A DNA stretch of 64,000 bases from Mesocentrotus franciscanus. Taxonomy: Eukaryota; Echinodermata; Echinoidea; Camarodonta; Strongylocentrotidae. This document shows positions 1-13,200 of the stretch, one piece after another. The first letter of the stretch is position 1. Every line of letters starts with the position of its first letter. Location: NCBI GenBank assembly GCA_037976565.1, contig CP137666.1:55236740-55300739 (forward strand). The letters run 5' to 3'. The notes beneath the pieces are model-generated. The model saw nothing but the letters and a program-made list of their open reading frames with translations, made no database searches and was not told where the DNA came from. Made by a program: the position numbers and the translations under genes.

Positions 1-1806
1 TCTTTTTTTATTCCATGTGTATGAGGTTAGAATGTGGCAAAGAGAAGGGTGAATTTTTGTTGACACTATAACATGTATTTTCACTCCCCTCCCATACCTT
101 TCCAGAAAAATAGTTGTACATGTAGGTTTTTAATAGGGGGGACCATAGTGAAGAAAATATGTATGGAATTGAATAATTTGCTCAAGCAAAGATGATGACG
201 TTCAGTATTGGTAATAAACATATGACCTCTCGCAAGATATTTTCATTCAAACAACCTCCAGTTAGATCAGTATCAAGTTGATCTCAGAGTCACGTACATG
301 CATTGGAAACAATTAATTGAGGAAACAATTGTTGCATAAACCTTGTCCAATTGACAGATGTGGTAAACCTCTGCCCTCATTTTCGCAATTACATTGCCAG
401 GAAACGTAAATATAGTACATCAGTCTGTGCGCCCAGCATGTTGATGTTGTATCCTCGCTGACCCAGTTGTTGTGACCTTTCTTTGTCATGGGTTCTTGCT
501 GATTTTTTAAAGAAAGAAATTCATCTGAATAATGTAGCAATTGAAATTGTGACTGTGATTTGAAGTGATGATTGTATACTTTCTGTTTTCTAATGGGTTA
601 TGAGCTAAACATACATACATGTATACTATTACACAGAACAGAAGGGCCTTTTATTTGTCTTTGAAAATGCCTCACAAATGTGCAATGGAAATAAACATGC
701 CCATCATTTCAATGCCAATCATTTCAATGCCAAAACCACATGGAGAAACATTTTACCAGTTTACTATATGGTCCAGAATGATGGTATTTGTCCAACTACA
801 CCTGTATCTACTAGTACTACAGTGTACATGTAATGTTTTTCATCACTTTCAGTGGTGTAGCCCAGGTCTAGCCATGTAAGGGGCATGGTGTCATGAAGGG
901 GGGGGGGCAACTGTCTTACTAAATGAAATGCCAGAGAATACATGTACATGTAAGTAGAGGAACGGGTGGGAAGTTGCCATATCATCTTTTATGTTGCCTT
1001 CCCCTCTCCTTTTCTGGCTGTCCTAGACACATTTTTTTTCTCTCATCATTGTCACCCCCCTTTGGTATGCTATATGTAGCTCTACTTTAATGATCACCAC
1101 GATGAGTACACACTATTTTCTTCTCTTTCCTATGATGAAGGGGATTTGGAAGAGTCAAGAATTAACTGTTGGTAGTGAAATGTCCTGTAAATATAACCTT
1201 ATTCAATAACGAGGTCATTTGGACAGGTGCAATCTACACATTTCTCGTGCCTCAGAAACAGTTGCTCTTACACTAAAATGAATTCCTAACTTTAATCCTG
1301 GACCCAACATTATCTTAACCCTAACCCCAAACTTAACCTAACAGAGTCGCAACCCCAACCTATAAAGTCATTGTTATCTTTCATGAAATAGTGCATGGAG
1401 CAAATGTTTCAGGAGAATTTGTTTTGTAGTGTCAATATAAGCTCAAATACATGTGTGTACCAGTACATGTAGGTGGAACATTGAAAGCACTGGTTCCGAA
1501 AGAGCTCATCTTCAGTAAAAGATAAGCAGTTGTTATTTTTTGGATGATAGCACTAAACTACAAGGGGAGCCCAGACATGCATGTGTGTAAATATTTAGTG
1601 CCTGGGTTATGTCCACAGTCCATGATGATATCCTAATTGAGCCTTCAAAAATTTCCTGTTCAGTCGTTATTGCATCCTTACTTCCTAATATCAGTGATAA
1701 ATATGTTTGTTTAAATGATTAGTTCTCATGAGATATTTTTGTATGACCTATCAAGGGTTGGTGATTTTAATGTGATTCTGTATGTTATTTTTGACTCTTT
1801 TAACAG
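1..1806 (+). other. Probable last intron of the ADAR-like gene
   Basis: No exon was recognised here. The stretch ends in a good 3' splice site (pyrimidine-rich tract then AACAG) directly before the ADAR terminal exon, so it is most simply the downstream part of an intron. It contains a short degenerate telomere-like run (about 1305-1345, variants of CCCTAAC) and a G-tract near 898-907. The neighbouring upstream ADAR exons must lie outside the window. Confidence 0.6.
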
Positions 1807-2335
1807 ATGGAATGTACTTGGTGTACAAGGTTCACTCCTAACACATTTCATTGAGCCCATCTACCTAAGCAGCATCATTCTTGGATCACTCTATCATGGT
1901 AACCATCTTTCCAGGGCCATGTTCTCTCGTCTATCTACCCTTGAAGACCTACCAGCAGGCTACAGCCTCAACAAGCCTCTCTTGAGCGGTATCAGCAATG
2001 CAGAGAGCCGCCAGCCAGGCCGTGCACCTAACCACAGTGCCAACTGGATGTTCGACGACCCCTGCCTGGAGGTCATCAACACGACGACGGGCAAGAACGA
2101 GTCTGGACAACCCTCGCAAATCTGCAAATCTGCACTCTTCAGCTACTTCAAGCAGATCTACAACAGGATTTCCATGGTCACCGATCCAAGACCAGAGCTG
2201 GCAAGGTCTTACGAGGAAGCAAAGCAAATGGCAGCAGACTTCCACAATGCCAAACAGGTGATGATGAAGTCCTTTTTTAAGAGTGGGTGTGGCAACTGGA
2301 TAGAAAAGCCACTTGAACAGGATTTGTTCGAGTAA
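1807..2335 (+). CDS. ADARB1-like: ADAR2-like adenosine deaminase, terminal coding exon
   Basis: This is the C-terminal part of the deaminase domain of an adenosine deaminase acting on double-stranded RNA (A-to-I editing, nuclear). Directly after the splice acceptor the frame reads [12 protein letters not shown], then [37 protein letters not shown], and near the end WIEKPLEQD. This order is diagnostic of ADAR C-termini. In human ADAR2 the tryptophan, EK and aspartate of the last motif lie around the buried inositol hexakisphosphate, and all are kept. The zinc-binding HAE and PCG motifs and the dsRNA-binding domains belong to upstream exons not in view. About 176 codons are encoded, ending at TAA 2333-2335. 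The open frame extends further left into the intron to 1715, but that part has no ADAR similarity. ADAR1 versus ADAR2 is inferred from motif wording only. Confidence 0.9.
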
Positions 2336-3459
2336 GAAGGGCCCCAAAGGTGAATTTGTAATATATTTGCCCCAGCATTTGTTAAGTTCTTCAAACAGAT
2401 GATGGTGATGTTTGTCTCAAGTGCAGCACAACAATACAAGAAAAAAAGATTTAATATGAATACTAGTAATCATGGTCTGATACTTTTCTTATCATGGCCT
2501 TCTGCAGAATCGTCTGAAATTCATGAAATATGATGCCATTTTAAAGTGCTGTGGTACTCTGTAAATAGAATTAGATGGGGCTTAGATTTCCCATGTGTTT
2601 TTTAATGAAAGCAGAACCAAAAAATTATCCATCAGCATTACTGTTTTTAGGCTTGTAAGAAGAGCATCGTCACCTGTTTTGTATATAATATTACATACAC
2701 ACATTATGTAACAAATTTTGTAAATAATGTAATTGTAGTAAGGTGAATTTTTCAGTAATTTCATGTATTGGTATGCTCGTTCAATAAGTCTGAAGTATCA
2801 ATATAACTTCACTTTGCTGCCCATACCGTGTTTGTCATTATTTGACTCTATTTGTCCCATATATCAACTTTTGAGGTGCTTGGTAACAAAGATATATTAT
2901 TAAACAATAACTGCCTAAGTACCATTTGCATAACATGAAATTCCTAACCCGTTGACTTCTGATACCTGATGCAAGATCAACCTAGTTTGTTAGGCAATAG
3001 GTTAGGTTAAAGAGTTAAACTGATAGGAAAAGCAAAGTAGAAAAGGCTTGTTGGGGGCATGCATGTACCATATGATGCAGTGTGAATGTTGTTGGCATCC
3101 CACTTCATGAAACAGATTACAGAATAGTTTTATCCCTGCGGATGCAATCCATTATATGCGCACTACACTGTACATCCATCACATGTGACTTGATGAGGTC
3201 ACCTAAATAAGGATAATTGGTTGTGTACATGGATGTGAAGTGGGGGCAATTCACATGCAGCCCTACGTGGAGGAATGTAAGCACATGGCTTGGCAAAGAA
3301 AGATGAGGATTCGATGATACTTAAGAGAGAGGTAATCATCACTCACATACTTTTTATTGCTTCATAATGTCAGGTTTGATTTCTCTAGTGAATGCATAGT
3401 CTCTCTCACTTTCTTACTTTTCACCCTCAGGCTCCAGACAAACATTCAAGAACAATAAA
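2336..3459 (+). other. Putative 3' UTR of the ADAR-like gene
   Basis: Non-coding sequence after the ADAR stop codon. The first clear AATAAA is at 3454-3459, so the 3' UTR may be about 1.1 kb; nearer variant signals cannot be excluded. No other feature seen. Confidence 0.35.
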
Positions 3460-6400
3460 TTTATGAGCTGAGCATACCCCATTTTTGTCTCCCCCATCAC
3501 TGAATTCTCTCTTTTTCCTCCTCGTTTCCTACATCTTTACTGATAGCCCTTCACCCCCCACTTCTTTTTTCCCTCCCATTTCTTTCACTTTGTTCCTCTT
3601 GTAAATGTAATCTGTAGCCCCTCCTGTTTTCTCCTAGCCTGCTCCTTCTTTCTCCTTCTTTCTTACACTTACTCACTCTCTATCTATCTCTGTCTCTCTC
3701 TCCCTCCCCCCTCTCTCTCTTTCTCTCTGTTTCATCTTTAGTGTTTCCTTGCACAGTTTACACTGAAAAGATAAAATTCTAGAAATCATTGTTTGCCATA
3801 TTCCCTTGCCCTTTCACTTAACACTGCACATGTATGTTGGTAATTCATGTCTATCTAAAAACTTAGAAGCACCATAGGCATTTATAAACATCATGACAAG
3901 GCCCAATTTGGTTGCAGGGTCTTTCTCATTATCCTCTTTAAGATACTATTTTGTTAGTATGAGATCATTTTATTATTTGAACTTATTAAAAAGATATGAA
4001 AACTCAGAACATGTACAGACCACTTTATAGGCAGTGTACCTACAAATGGTGCTTTGGTAGAGCTTTGGTTGATGTTTTCCAGAGGGACTTTTGAGCCTCC
4101 CAAATCTTCTGTGAGAGGCCACTTTATATTTGGAATGGCATGCCGCATGCAGATATGTGTTTGGCTCCGTGCCCCACCTCAGGTCCTCAGTTTCTGCTTG
4201 ACTCATGCTATTTCACCTCGTCTCACATCGCAACATTTCATAATGTATCAAAATGTCACGTCCATCTGCCTTGTCTAAGGACTCATTTACATTGTCTCCC
4301 TGGAGGTCTGTCTGCTGCTCAAACCTCTGATGCACAAAAAGGCAAAGTCATCCAACATATTTTCTTCAACTTTTATTGGAATATTTTAGTCCACATGTCT
4401 GCATTTTCTCAGTTTTTCATCTAAATTGCCAAATCAGTTACTTTGGAAAGCCTCAAGTACATTTGATAGACTACATTACTTTTCTTACTTTTATTTGTGA
4501 AAAAAGAGGACAAATCGTAATCAATTATATTGTATAAAAAAGTGATCAAATTTAAATGTGTAAATTGTAAAATGAGTAGTCCAGACAGGACTTAAGCTAC
4601 TTGTCTTTATTCCTGATATTTTTTTTCAAGACAGTTGAAGTCAAATTGATCACATTACTTGTCTTACACTTATTTTTGTAAAATATGCACAATTACAGGT
4701 TAAAAGTTTTATATTGCATAGTCCAGACAGAGCCTTTTACATTTTTGCGAGCACGTGTCATTGAAATCTGGTTGAAAATGAAATCTGGACACCCCATGTC
4801 CTCCCACATGGGAAGACACAGCATTGCCTCACTTCTAAATTTGATACCCATGATGAAGATTAGATAGGATGCTTCTTCGGTGTCATGACACACATGATTA
4901 GATTTGCTCTCTTCCTGAAAAGGTAAACAAGGGTGAAGAGGGGAAGGAGGAGGGGAAGGAGGATGGAGGAGGGGTAAGACTTTAATATGTGACCAAAGAA
5001 ATCCAGATATTGGAAAATCCAAGGTACTGTACTTGGTAATTTTGTATAATGGAACAGTGGACATTAAAAAAGTATCATTATTGATATTTCATGTGGTCTC
5101 CTGAGGCTGAGCTATATCATGGCTATCAGCTTCATACAGTTCTCAAATTCAGATGTATTGAAAGTCACTCAGTTGTATGGTAAATTTGGTAATATATTGG
5201 GCTTAATGTTTTAGACTTTGATGACAGAAAGAGTGTTACACCTGTTCAAACTAGAGTATTTTAGAAGGTGAGGAGGTAAGATCTTACGTGGAGGAGAAGG
5301 TAAAAGTTTTTAAAATTTTGTTCTTGTACATGTATTAGTTGTACATGTAGATGTGAGTATTTTTCAAGAATATTTTGCATGGTTAAAAATACATGTGCAC
5401 TGGTTGTAATTTATGCTTCCAAGAATTTTACGGAAAATTGTAATCAATGCAGATGTTTGCATCTTTTAGTTTTTGAGAATAAAAACTGTAGAGATATACT
5501 TTAATATTGTTTCTGCTAATGTTCTTAAAATATCATTATTAAGGAGCATTCAAACAAGAATATATTTTATGATATGGAGCTCCTAGAAATATTTACCAAA
5601 GCTTACAAATTTGATACAATCATTCCTTTTTTCATAAAATTTGCTTGCAGTGATAGTGTAATCTTCTGTTTAGCCCAAGTATGGGTTGATACAAGAGAAA
5701 ATAGGTCTAAATATTAGATAATGATACATGAAACCTTGAAAACAGTTGTCTTGAGTGAAAGTAAAACCATTGTTGTCTTATCCATTTGTATGTTATGTTA
5801 GTATGGAAAACTCCTATAAGAATAAGTTGTCATTTGTAGAGCTGGTTCATATGCAGATGATATTGATACACTATTATTCTAATTTTCAACCTACAGTACA
5901 AAGACAATGCAAAATAACAGATCTATGTAGATTCTATCTTACAGAATGGTGTATTTACAAACTCTTGATTGATAGAGATCATCAAGGCTGACTGCTTCGT
6001 AAAGGAATTGGTAAGAAGTAGAATTATCAGTGTGTCTGTCTTGCCTGCAATTCTGTTGAAGTATACTATTTTAGCCATTTAGGCACACATTACATGCTGT
6101 TTTACTTGTTTTTACCCTTTTTATTGATATTGGGCATACACTTTTTCAAGCATAGAAGCAGTCAGGGTTTTCATTCTTAACAGTTTCATGTAGCAGCAGT
6201 TGAGTTTAATCTGTCTGCAGACATTGGGAGGTGTGTCCAATATGACCCACCCCTTTGTTTGCAGCCTTGTGCTTTCCAATCTTTCATGGAGGTGCGAGGA
6301 ATAGTAAAGAGATATGTATAGAATACCAACACGTAGGAGGCAGGCTCAGCCCCAGTGTATCAATGACGGGCTATGTACCGGTATCCAATTCAGTGGGGAT

Positions 6401-8230
6401 CGGTGTCCAGTTGTGTCCATGATTGAGGTGCCACCCCTCCCCCTCTTATATTTGGAAATCTGTTGACTGTAATGCACCAGGCTGGTAAATGATTCTGTAT
6501 CTTCAGGGAGAGGTCATAATTGGGAATGTCACTTTGTGTGAGTGGGTTCAGTAATTGAGAGGACATCTTCTTCATTTAGATATGTGTAGATGGGAACCTC
6601 ATCATTATGTGTCACAGAGTGAACGACCTGCCTCTCAACAGATGATACAAAGGTGCATACCTCTTATATGTACTCATCATTTACATATCATCTGTTTGAA
6701 GGCACAAGGACCTGAGCTCATATAAACTTTTATACCTCTGTCACACCACCAAACCGACTTCAGACCGACTCCACACCAACCGATTCTTTGCCATAGACAT
6801 AATGTAATATTTTCATTTGGTCCGTTGTCAGTCTGGTGTTGGTCTTGTCTGTGTGACTATTAAAGGTATCACATGGAGTTAACATCCCCATGGCCCCAGA
6901 TGAAATATGAAGTAGTAGACTTTATGGGTAACTTCTTAAGCACAAGACTGATCTGCCTCCAGGTCCATTGAAGGTGCATATCTCGTCATTTATTAGCTGC
7001 ATGCCTTTACATGTTTAGGTTCTGTATCATTTAACATGTACAAGTTTATTGAAACCTTGGACCCTCCCTGTTCCTGTGGCACAAACCATGTATAGACAAT
7101 GCTTTATCATGTGACATGATGATTCATCCAAACAATAAAGTGATGACCCAACAATGGCTCAGGCGACAATGAAATCATCTGCTGAGAGGCATTAGGGCCT
7201 AAGCTCGCATCATTTAACATGGGATCAACCCCCTTCTGGCTCTCTGCAGATAAATTCTTTCCCAGGAGTGATAGGTGTTTGATATAACAGCTCGCTAGCC
7301 ATTTGAATTGATCGATAAAGATTTGCCCTTTTTGTTAGCAGAGCAAGTGTTGAAATTACTATATCAGCTGATATTTGATTTTTTTTTCTTGCTTCCTTTA
7401 TGCTCTGTATGACAGCTGTTAGAGGTATTTTTAAACATTGATTTGTTTTTTATTTAATCACCCTAAGTGTCCTGTAGTAAAAAGGAGGAAATTTGAGGTC
7501 TGGCATATGATAAAAGAGTGTACGTATATTTAATAACATTTTCTACATGTTGAAATTTTGTGTATGATACAACACAATTCCATCTGACTTTTTTCCAATT
7601 TTTTATTTTATTCATGTTCATTTGTAGATACATGTACTTATACGCTATTGTAAACTCCTGACTGGACCTGCTCCTTAGACAAAAAACATGTTATGATTTT
7701 ATTTTAAAAATAGATGGGAAGCCTTTTAGTGTGATCTTACAGTTTCAGTTACTATTCTTCAGAATCAATTTAAGAATGATAAAGCATGTTGTATAACAGA
7801 TTACCAGTACTCTTTACTAAGGTTTATTTGATATTTTCTCCTTTGTATGTGTTCTCTATTTCATTGATTGGAAATTGATTTAATTCACATTCATTTATTT
7901 CTTATTTCATGTTATGTCCATTATGTTGAATCAAATCACTATCAATTCTTTATCATGTTTGTAATGTGTATGCCATCATGAAAGGAAAACTTAATTTATG
8001 TTTTAGATTTGAGGTTTTTAGAATTCTAAGATTTTGATGGGAAAAAATTATTTTTATGATCAAGCTACATGTTGGAGTAAATTCTTAAACTTTTATATAT
8101 ATATGTGAGCTCTGGAGTCTGATTCTGGTGCATACTTTTATCTTTTAAAATTGCTTTTAACTTGAAAAAGTGTAAACAGGAATTACAGGTATAAGGATTT
8201 TGTGATTTTGTTTATGAAACGATTAGAAAG
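3460..8230. other. Intergenic DNA, no gene recognised
   Basis: Only short open frames without family features are present. Notable simple sequence is a CT-rich tract at about 3640-3730 and a GGAGGAGGGG-type purine run at 4935-4975. No terminal inverted repeats or RNA genes were recognised. Confidence 0.5.
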
Positions 8231-8449
8231 CACACATTTTTGGCATTGTCTAGTCTTTGTATTATGACTGTGTTCTTCCATCGTTGTCATGTAAAGTACT
8301 GTCTTGTCCCGTTCTCGTCTCTGTTGGCATCCCCCATTTTTTCCCTATTATGTAGTTCCTTTCGTAGTTTGTTAATTGAATTATTCATTATTCTTAAGTA
8401 TCATTTGAGGTGTTCACACTTGTACAAGCATTGCTTTTTAGTGGACCCC

Positions 8450-8556
8450 TCTCTTTCCAATATGTATTTCTACATTTGTTGTAAATGTTTATAATTGATT
8501 TGTAATGTTTTGCTGGAAACATAAATAAATTGAAATTGAAATTGAATTGAAAGAAC
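8450..8556 (+). repeat. 3' tail of a LINE- or SINE-like element
   Basis: The stretch ends with AACATAAATAAATTGAAA followed by about three imperfect TTGAAA units (8525-8552). A 3' end made of short tandem hexamers is typical of CR1/L2-type elements and their SINEs. The upstream boundary is unclear; similar AT-rich sequence extends back to about 8240. A related tail occurs at 17500-17533. Confidence 0.45.
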
Positions 8557-10057
8557 ATATCAGAAATAATGAATGGAAAAGAATTTGAAAAAAGCTACAG
8601 TCACATCGTCTGATTTATTTAATGCCTTGCTTTTTCACTTGCATGTTAAATGTAAAATGTTTCTTGCTGATTGCATCTGCGAGGAAAAATATGTTTGCAT
8701 GAGAATATATGGCATTTCATGAAGAGAAGCATGTACAGATGTAAACTCGAATGTTGTATTTCTGTGTCCTTTGTAACTTGAAACATACAATTAATATCTC
8801 TGTGTATGCATACTTCAATATGAGGAGTATGGAATGCCAGATGTACTCTAGTATTTCTATATTTGTGACATCAATCTTTCTTTTTTGTCAGAAAATTAAA
8901 ACACAATCCTATGTGCATCGCTGTAAAGGATGAAATTCTATTTGTTTATTTTGTGGTGTTGCTGTGATGATCGCACGGATCATTTAAGAACAACTGTTAC
9001 TGAATATTAGAACTTTTTAACTGCTTTTAATAACTTCACTTCCTAATGCATAAATAGAACAAAATACAGTATTCAATGAAAATATCAATTTCGTGATGAA
9101 TCTCTGCATTTATTTTAAGTAATAAAACTAGACAAATTACAAAAGACGGGTGTAGTCGTAATACATATTTAAAAAACAAATCATATTTCAAAATAATGCA
9201 CCATAAAGAGAAGCCATTTAAAAAGTTCGCGGTGATGATTTGAATTACACGAGTCTCATTAGAAAGTGTAATTATATAGCTGTGTTGGATATTTACAAAG
9301 TCAGAAAGGCTATAAACATGGATTACACTGCATAAAATGACAGAATAATACAAGAAACAAAGGGGGGGGGGTATACAAAAACCTGACCCGTATATCTCAT
9401 GGCCTAGATCCCAAGGATTGACAAACCCGCTCAATGTACTTAACAGGGTTAGCCGGGAAAAAAAACATCACCACCAGTGAACCAGCAAAGCACAGGCGCA
9501 CAGAGTTTCCAAGCTAGGAACTTTTACGACTCCACTACCTCAACTGATATAAGCGTAAATAGTCCAAACACACACAAAAAAAACATAACTAACAATAAGA
9601 ACAACCTATACCATTTTCACCTCTCATTCGCTACAACAATCGAGGAAAGATGACAAGGGGATGGGAGAGGGATGGGTTGCCCATTTTTGTGGATCTGTAT
9701 TTTATTGGAACATTCTTTTTATCATTCGTGTAAAACTGGCGGGAACATTTTGTTGCGGTCCTTCCAATCACAATGCTGATTACGCTATAATGGCAAATTC
9801 TGCCCAACCGTGTATGATCCTTCTTCATCGGCAATGTCAAAGATTAATAGTTGCACGTTTAAAAAGTTTCCAATAAAACATACTTTTATACAAGGTTACT
9901 CGTCTGAATTTTTCCAAATGTTACAAAACATAACTTAAAGAGGGAGAAAAAGAAAGATAGAAAAAAAATCAAGGATACAAGAACTTGTTGCCCGTCAGTT
10001 TTGCTAGCTCTTAGGGAGAGAAAGAAAGAAACAAAGAGCGGGAGAGAGAGAAAAGAA
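8557..10057. other. Intergenic, includes 3' flank of the sulfotransferase gene
   Basis: No coding exon recognised. On the minus strand the sequence from 10057 downward is the 3' UTR of the CHST15-like gene; TTTATT at 9701-9706 is a minus-strand AATAAA about 350 nt after the stop and is the best polyadenylation-signal candidate. Purine-rich runs at 9935-10055 lie just after the stop codon. Confidence 0.45.
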
Positions 10058-10233
10058 TCATAGATATAAGAACTTGTCGTCGCCCATCAGTTTTGCTAAC
10101 TCTTGGTTGTAGGGACGAAAGAAATCATCGAGGAGACTGACTGTCTCCGGCCAAGCATCTTCATGTTCTAATTTATTAATGTTCTTCGTTTCGCGTGTTA
10201 CTATCTCCTCCACTGTCGTATACGTCAGTTGCC
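10058..10233 (-). CDS. CHST15-like: CHST15-like exon 8 (stop)
   Basis: Reads QLTYTTVEEIVTRETKNIN and LLDDFFRPYNQELAKLMGDD, ending LYL and TGA (10058-10060). The L-x-x-F-(Y/F)-R-P-(F/Y)-N pattern close to the stop is the characteristic C-terminus of CHST15-type enzymes, so the protein is complete. Confidence 0.88.
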
Positions 10234-13200
10234 CTGAAAAGAAAAGAAGATGAAGAAGGAAGAAAAAAGTTTAACAAATTGAATTTTCCACTTAATATAT
10301 ACGAGAAACTATCTTCAAGAAATGTTGGATTCATTAGTTTAGAAGAACGTAGTGTGCAACATCTAACGGAAACATGCTGCTGGAATAACATTCACTGAAA
10401 TAATTTCAGCACAATTTTTAGGCAGTCGCTTTTGGTTGTATACATAAAGACAGAAAGATTCAGATTCAACAATCTACAATCTACCAAGACGCGTTCTATC
10501 TCTCTTTACAACTCTAACCCTTTCTCTCCCCCATCTTTCTCCTCTGAGATTGTTCTATTTCTCTATCTCGTTCTTCGGTAAAAGAACAGGCAACTCACGC
10601 AAATCTAAAAAGTCCAGCAGGTTTCTGTAGACCTCCACCTGATTGGCTTGCCAGTCCTCCAATCGAATGACGAGCACTGAGTCACGTGAGAAGGCTCTTG
10701 ACCAATCTTGGAGATACACGTGGTAAATTCCAGCCTGAATGTCGGGTATCAAATTATAAGGCTGAAAAAGAAAGAAAAAATAGCATCAGTTGTACGAAGA
10801 AGATTATATTTTAACTTCATATTCTTCAAATTAACAGCACATCAAACAATATCATCAGAGTAATCTCTAATCTTTAGCAGCATTATGACATAATGTAATT
10901 GTCCTGACGTATATATTTTGATGATTTCGTGCGATTTCTTTTTAACCCAAATCAATTTGGATATAAGTGAGAAAACAAGTACAATTTTTCTCTTATCATC
11001 CTTCGTTTGGTAATTAGAGAAACGATTACGTTACTTGAAAATTGCTTATCGTGCACATAATAATGACATCGATTCAAGAGTCTCTTAAAATACGCGGCTA
11101 CCAAAATAATACAAATTAACTGACTATATTGAACAGCATTGCGTCGTCCTACTTGGGACATGATTTTTGGAGTGGTGTGGAATATATATTATAAATATAA
11201 TTGCAACTTTCAATGTAAATTACATTAAAGGGAGCATCTTTTTCTTATCAATTTGTGAACTTGGTGAAGTACATAATATCAAATGCAAGCTCCCAACTCA
11301 ACCTCGACTGGTTGTTCATTCTCCAACCGATGAATGCAATTCTCTACGTTCCGATTGGTTAAAAGTCAAGTTGCGTTATTGAATTCTGAGTTGGGCAGTT
11401 TTTTAAACAATCGGCCCACAGGTCACTGAAGATAGAAGTTATTGGGTATGCTCCTGTCCATCTCATTGCCTTTCCAAGGAAAAGTGTGTGAATCGAGGGG
11501 GCAGGGGCGGGAGGGGGTCGGCAGTCGGCTCTAATCTACCGTCATAATGTCCAATGTGTGATATGAATAAGACGTATGGAAGGAAAATCAAAATTATTTC
11601 GGGAATGTGAATACATTTGGGATCAGTGGCGTAATGAGCAAGAATGTTTGGGGGGCAGAAGAAAAAAAATCTGCATCACCACCACTCTTACATGTTACAT
11701 GCAGGCCCCGCGGAACGTTTTTCAAAGTGAGGGGGGGGGGGCTAAAGTATTAACGATCAGGTAGAGCGAGGCAAGTGGAGCGTAAATTGGCGGGGGTCAA
11801 GCCTCATGAAGCTCAGGGGTTTTAGGCATTTAATTACGGTCAGATGAGCATTCAGGGGCCGCCTTAGTGCCCCTGATGCAGGGGTCCAGGGGGCGGAGCC
11901 CCCAGAAGCTCAGGGCTTTTAGGCATATTTAATTACGGTCAGATGAGCATATTTTGATACCTTATTTGTGACACTGGCAGGTCACTAATTGGAGTGGGGT
12001 CTAGGGGGCGGAGCCCCCAGAAGCTCAGGGGTTTTAGGCATTAAAATTACGATAAGATGAGCATCCAGGGGCCCGCCTTAGGGGCCTTAGGGGGTCCAGG
12101 GGCAGAGCCACCAGGAAGCTCAGGGGTTTTAGGCATTTAATTAGGGTCAGATGAGCATTCAGTGGCCCGCCTTAGGGCCCTTGGTGGGGTCCAGAGGGCG
12201 GAGCCCCCGGAATCTCAGGTAAAAATCATTCCATTTCAGCAACATTTGTAAATCCCTGGTATCGAATTAGAAAATATACCACGTTTGAATTTTATTTGGG
12301 GGGTCAACTGCCCCCAAGCCCCCATCAGTACGCCAGTGTTTGGGATGGGTTAAATGGATTTCTTACAAAGTCGCATTTCTGGTCATAGAATCTGTTATGA
12401 GACCTATCAGAAGCATCCTGTATAGGTTAGGGGCCTACATTTTATAGACTTATACTTTCCCACGCAAGATCCATGTAATACTCACGCAACCGGAGGCATA
12501 GGCACAATATCTGACGTTGTGTAATTCCAGGCAACCATTAAAACAATCGATGTAATTGATCATATCTTCATGTAAAGTCTTGGCAGAATATGGCCATCTG
12601 AGGTTTTTATGTAGAGATTTATGACTGTACCACCACCATGAAATGGCCCTGTTGGAGAGATTAAAAAAATATATGAAAAATATTATCAGCTGGATTTGTC
12701 TGTGCAATTTTGTAGAGAGAGTTGGAAATAAAAAGAAGTCAGAAATGAAACAAAATGCTGACACATAAACTAAACATAATTATGCTTGCAGATAACATTA
12801 TTATAATAAAATGCGTTGCACAATTTTTCATTTTGAATTTGTTGTATTAATAAATTATCGTGAAATGATGCCTACACTGCAAAAACCAGAGTGTTAAAAT
12901 TAACACCAAGGGTGTCCAATTTAACACTTTCTTGGTATCTATATCGGACAACTCCTTTGGTGTTACTTAACACCATTTTCTGGAATTAGATAATTTAAAT
13001 TCCACTTTTGGTGTTAATATTTGACAACTCCTACTGGTGTAGATTAACACCAATATCTGGAATCATAACAAATTCAATTCCACTTTTGGTGTTTATATTC
13101 TTGTTGATCCATTAGAGATTTTTTCTATGGGTTTCTAATGGTCCCACATTCCATATTCCCTCTTATCGACCATTATCGACCATTATCGACCAATTAAGGT

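Noticed and set aside
1949..2439. Minus-strand open frames opposite the ADAR exon
   Set aside because: Shadow frames of the coding strand; no independent motif.
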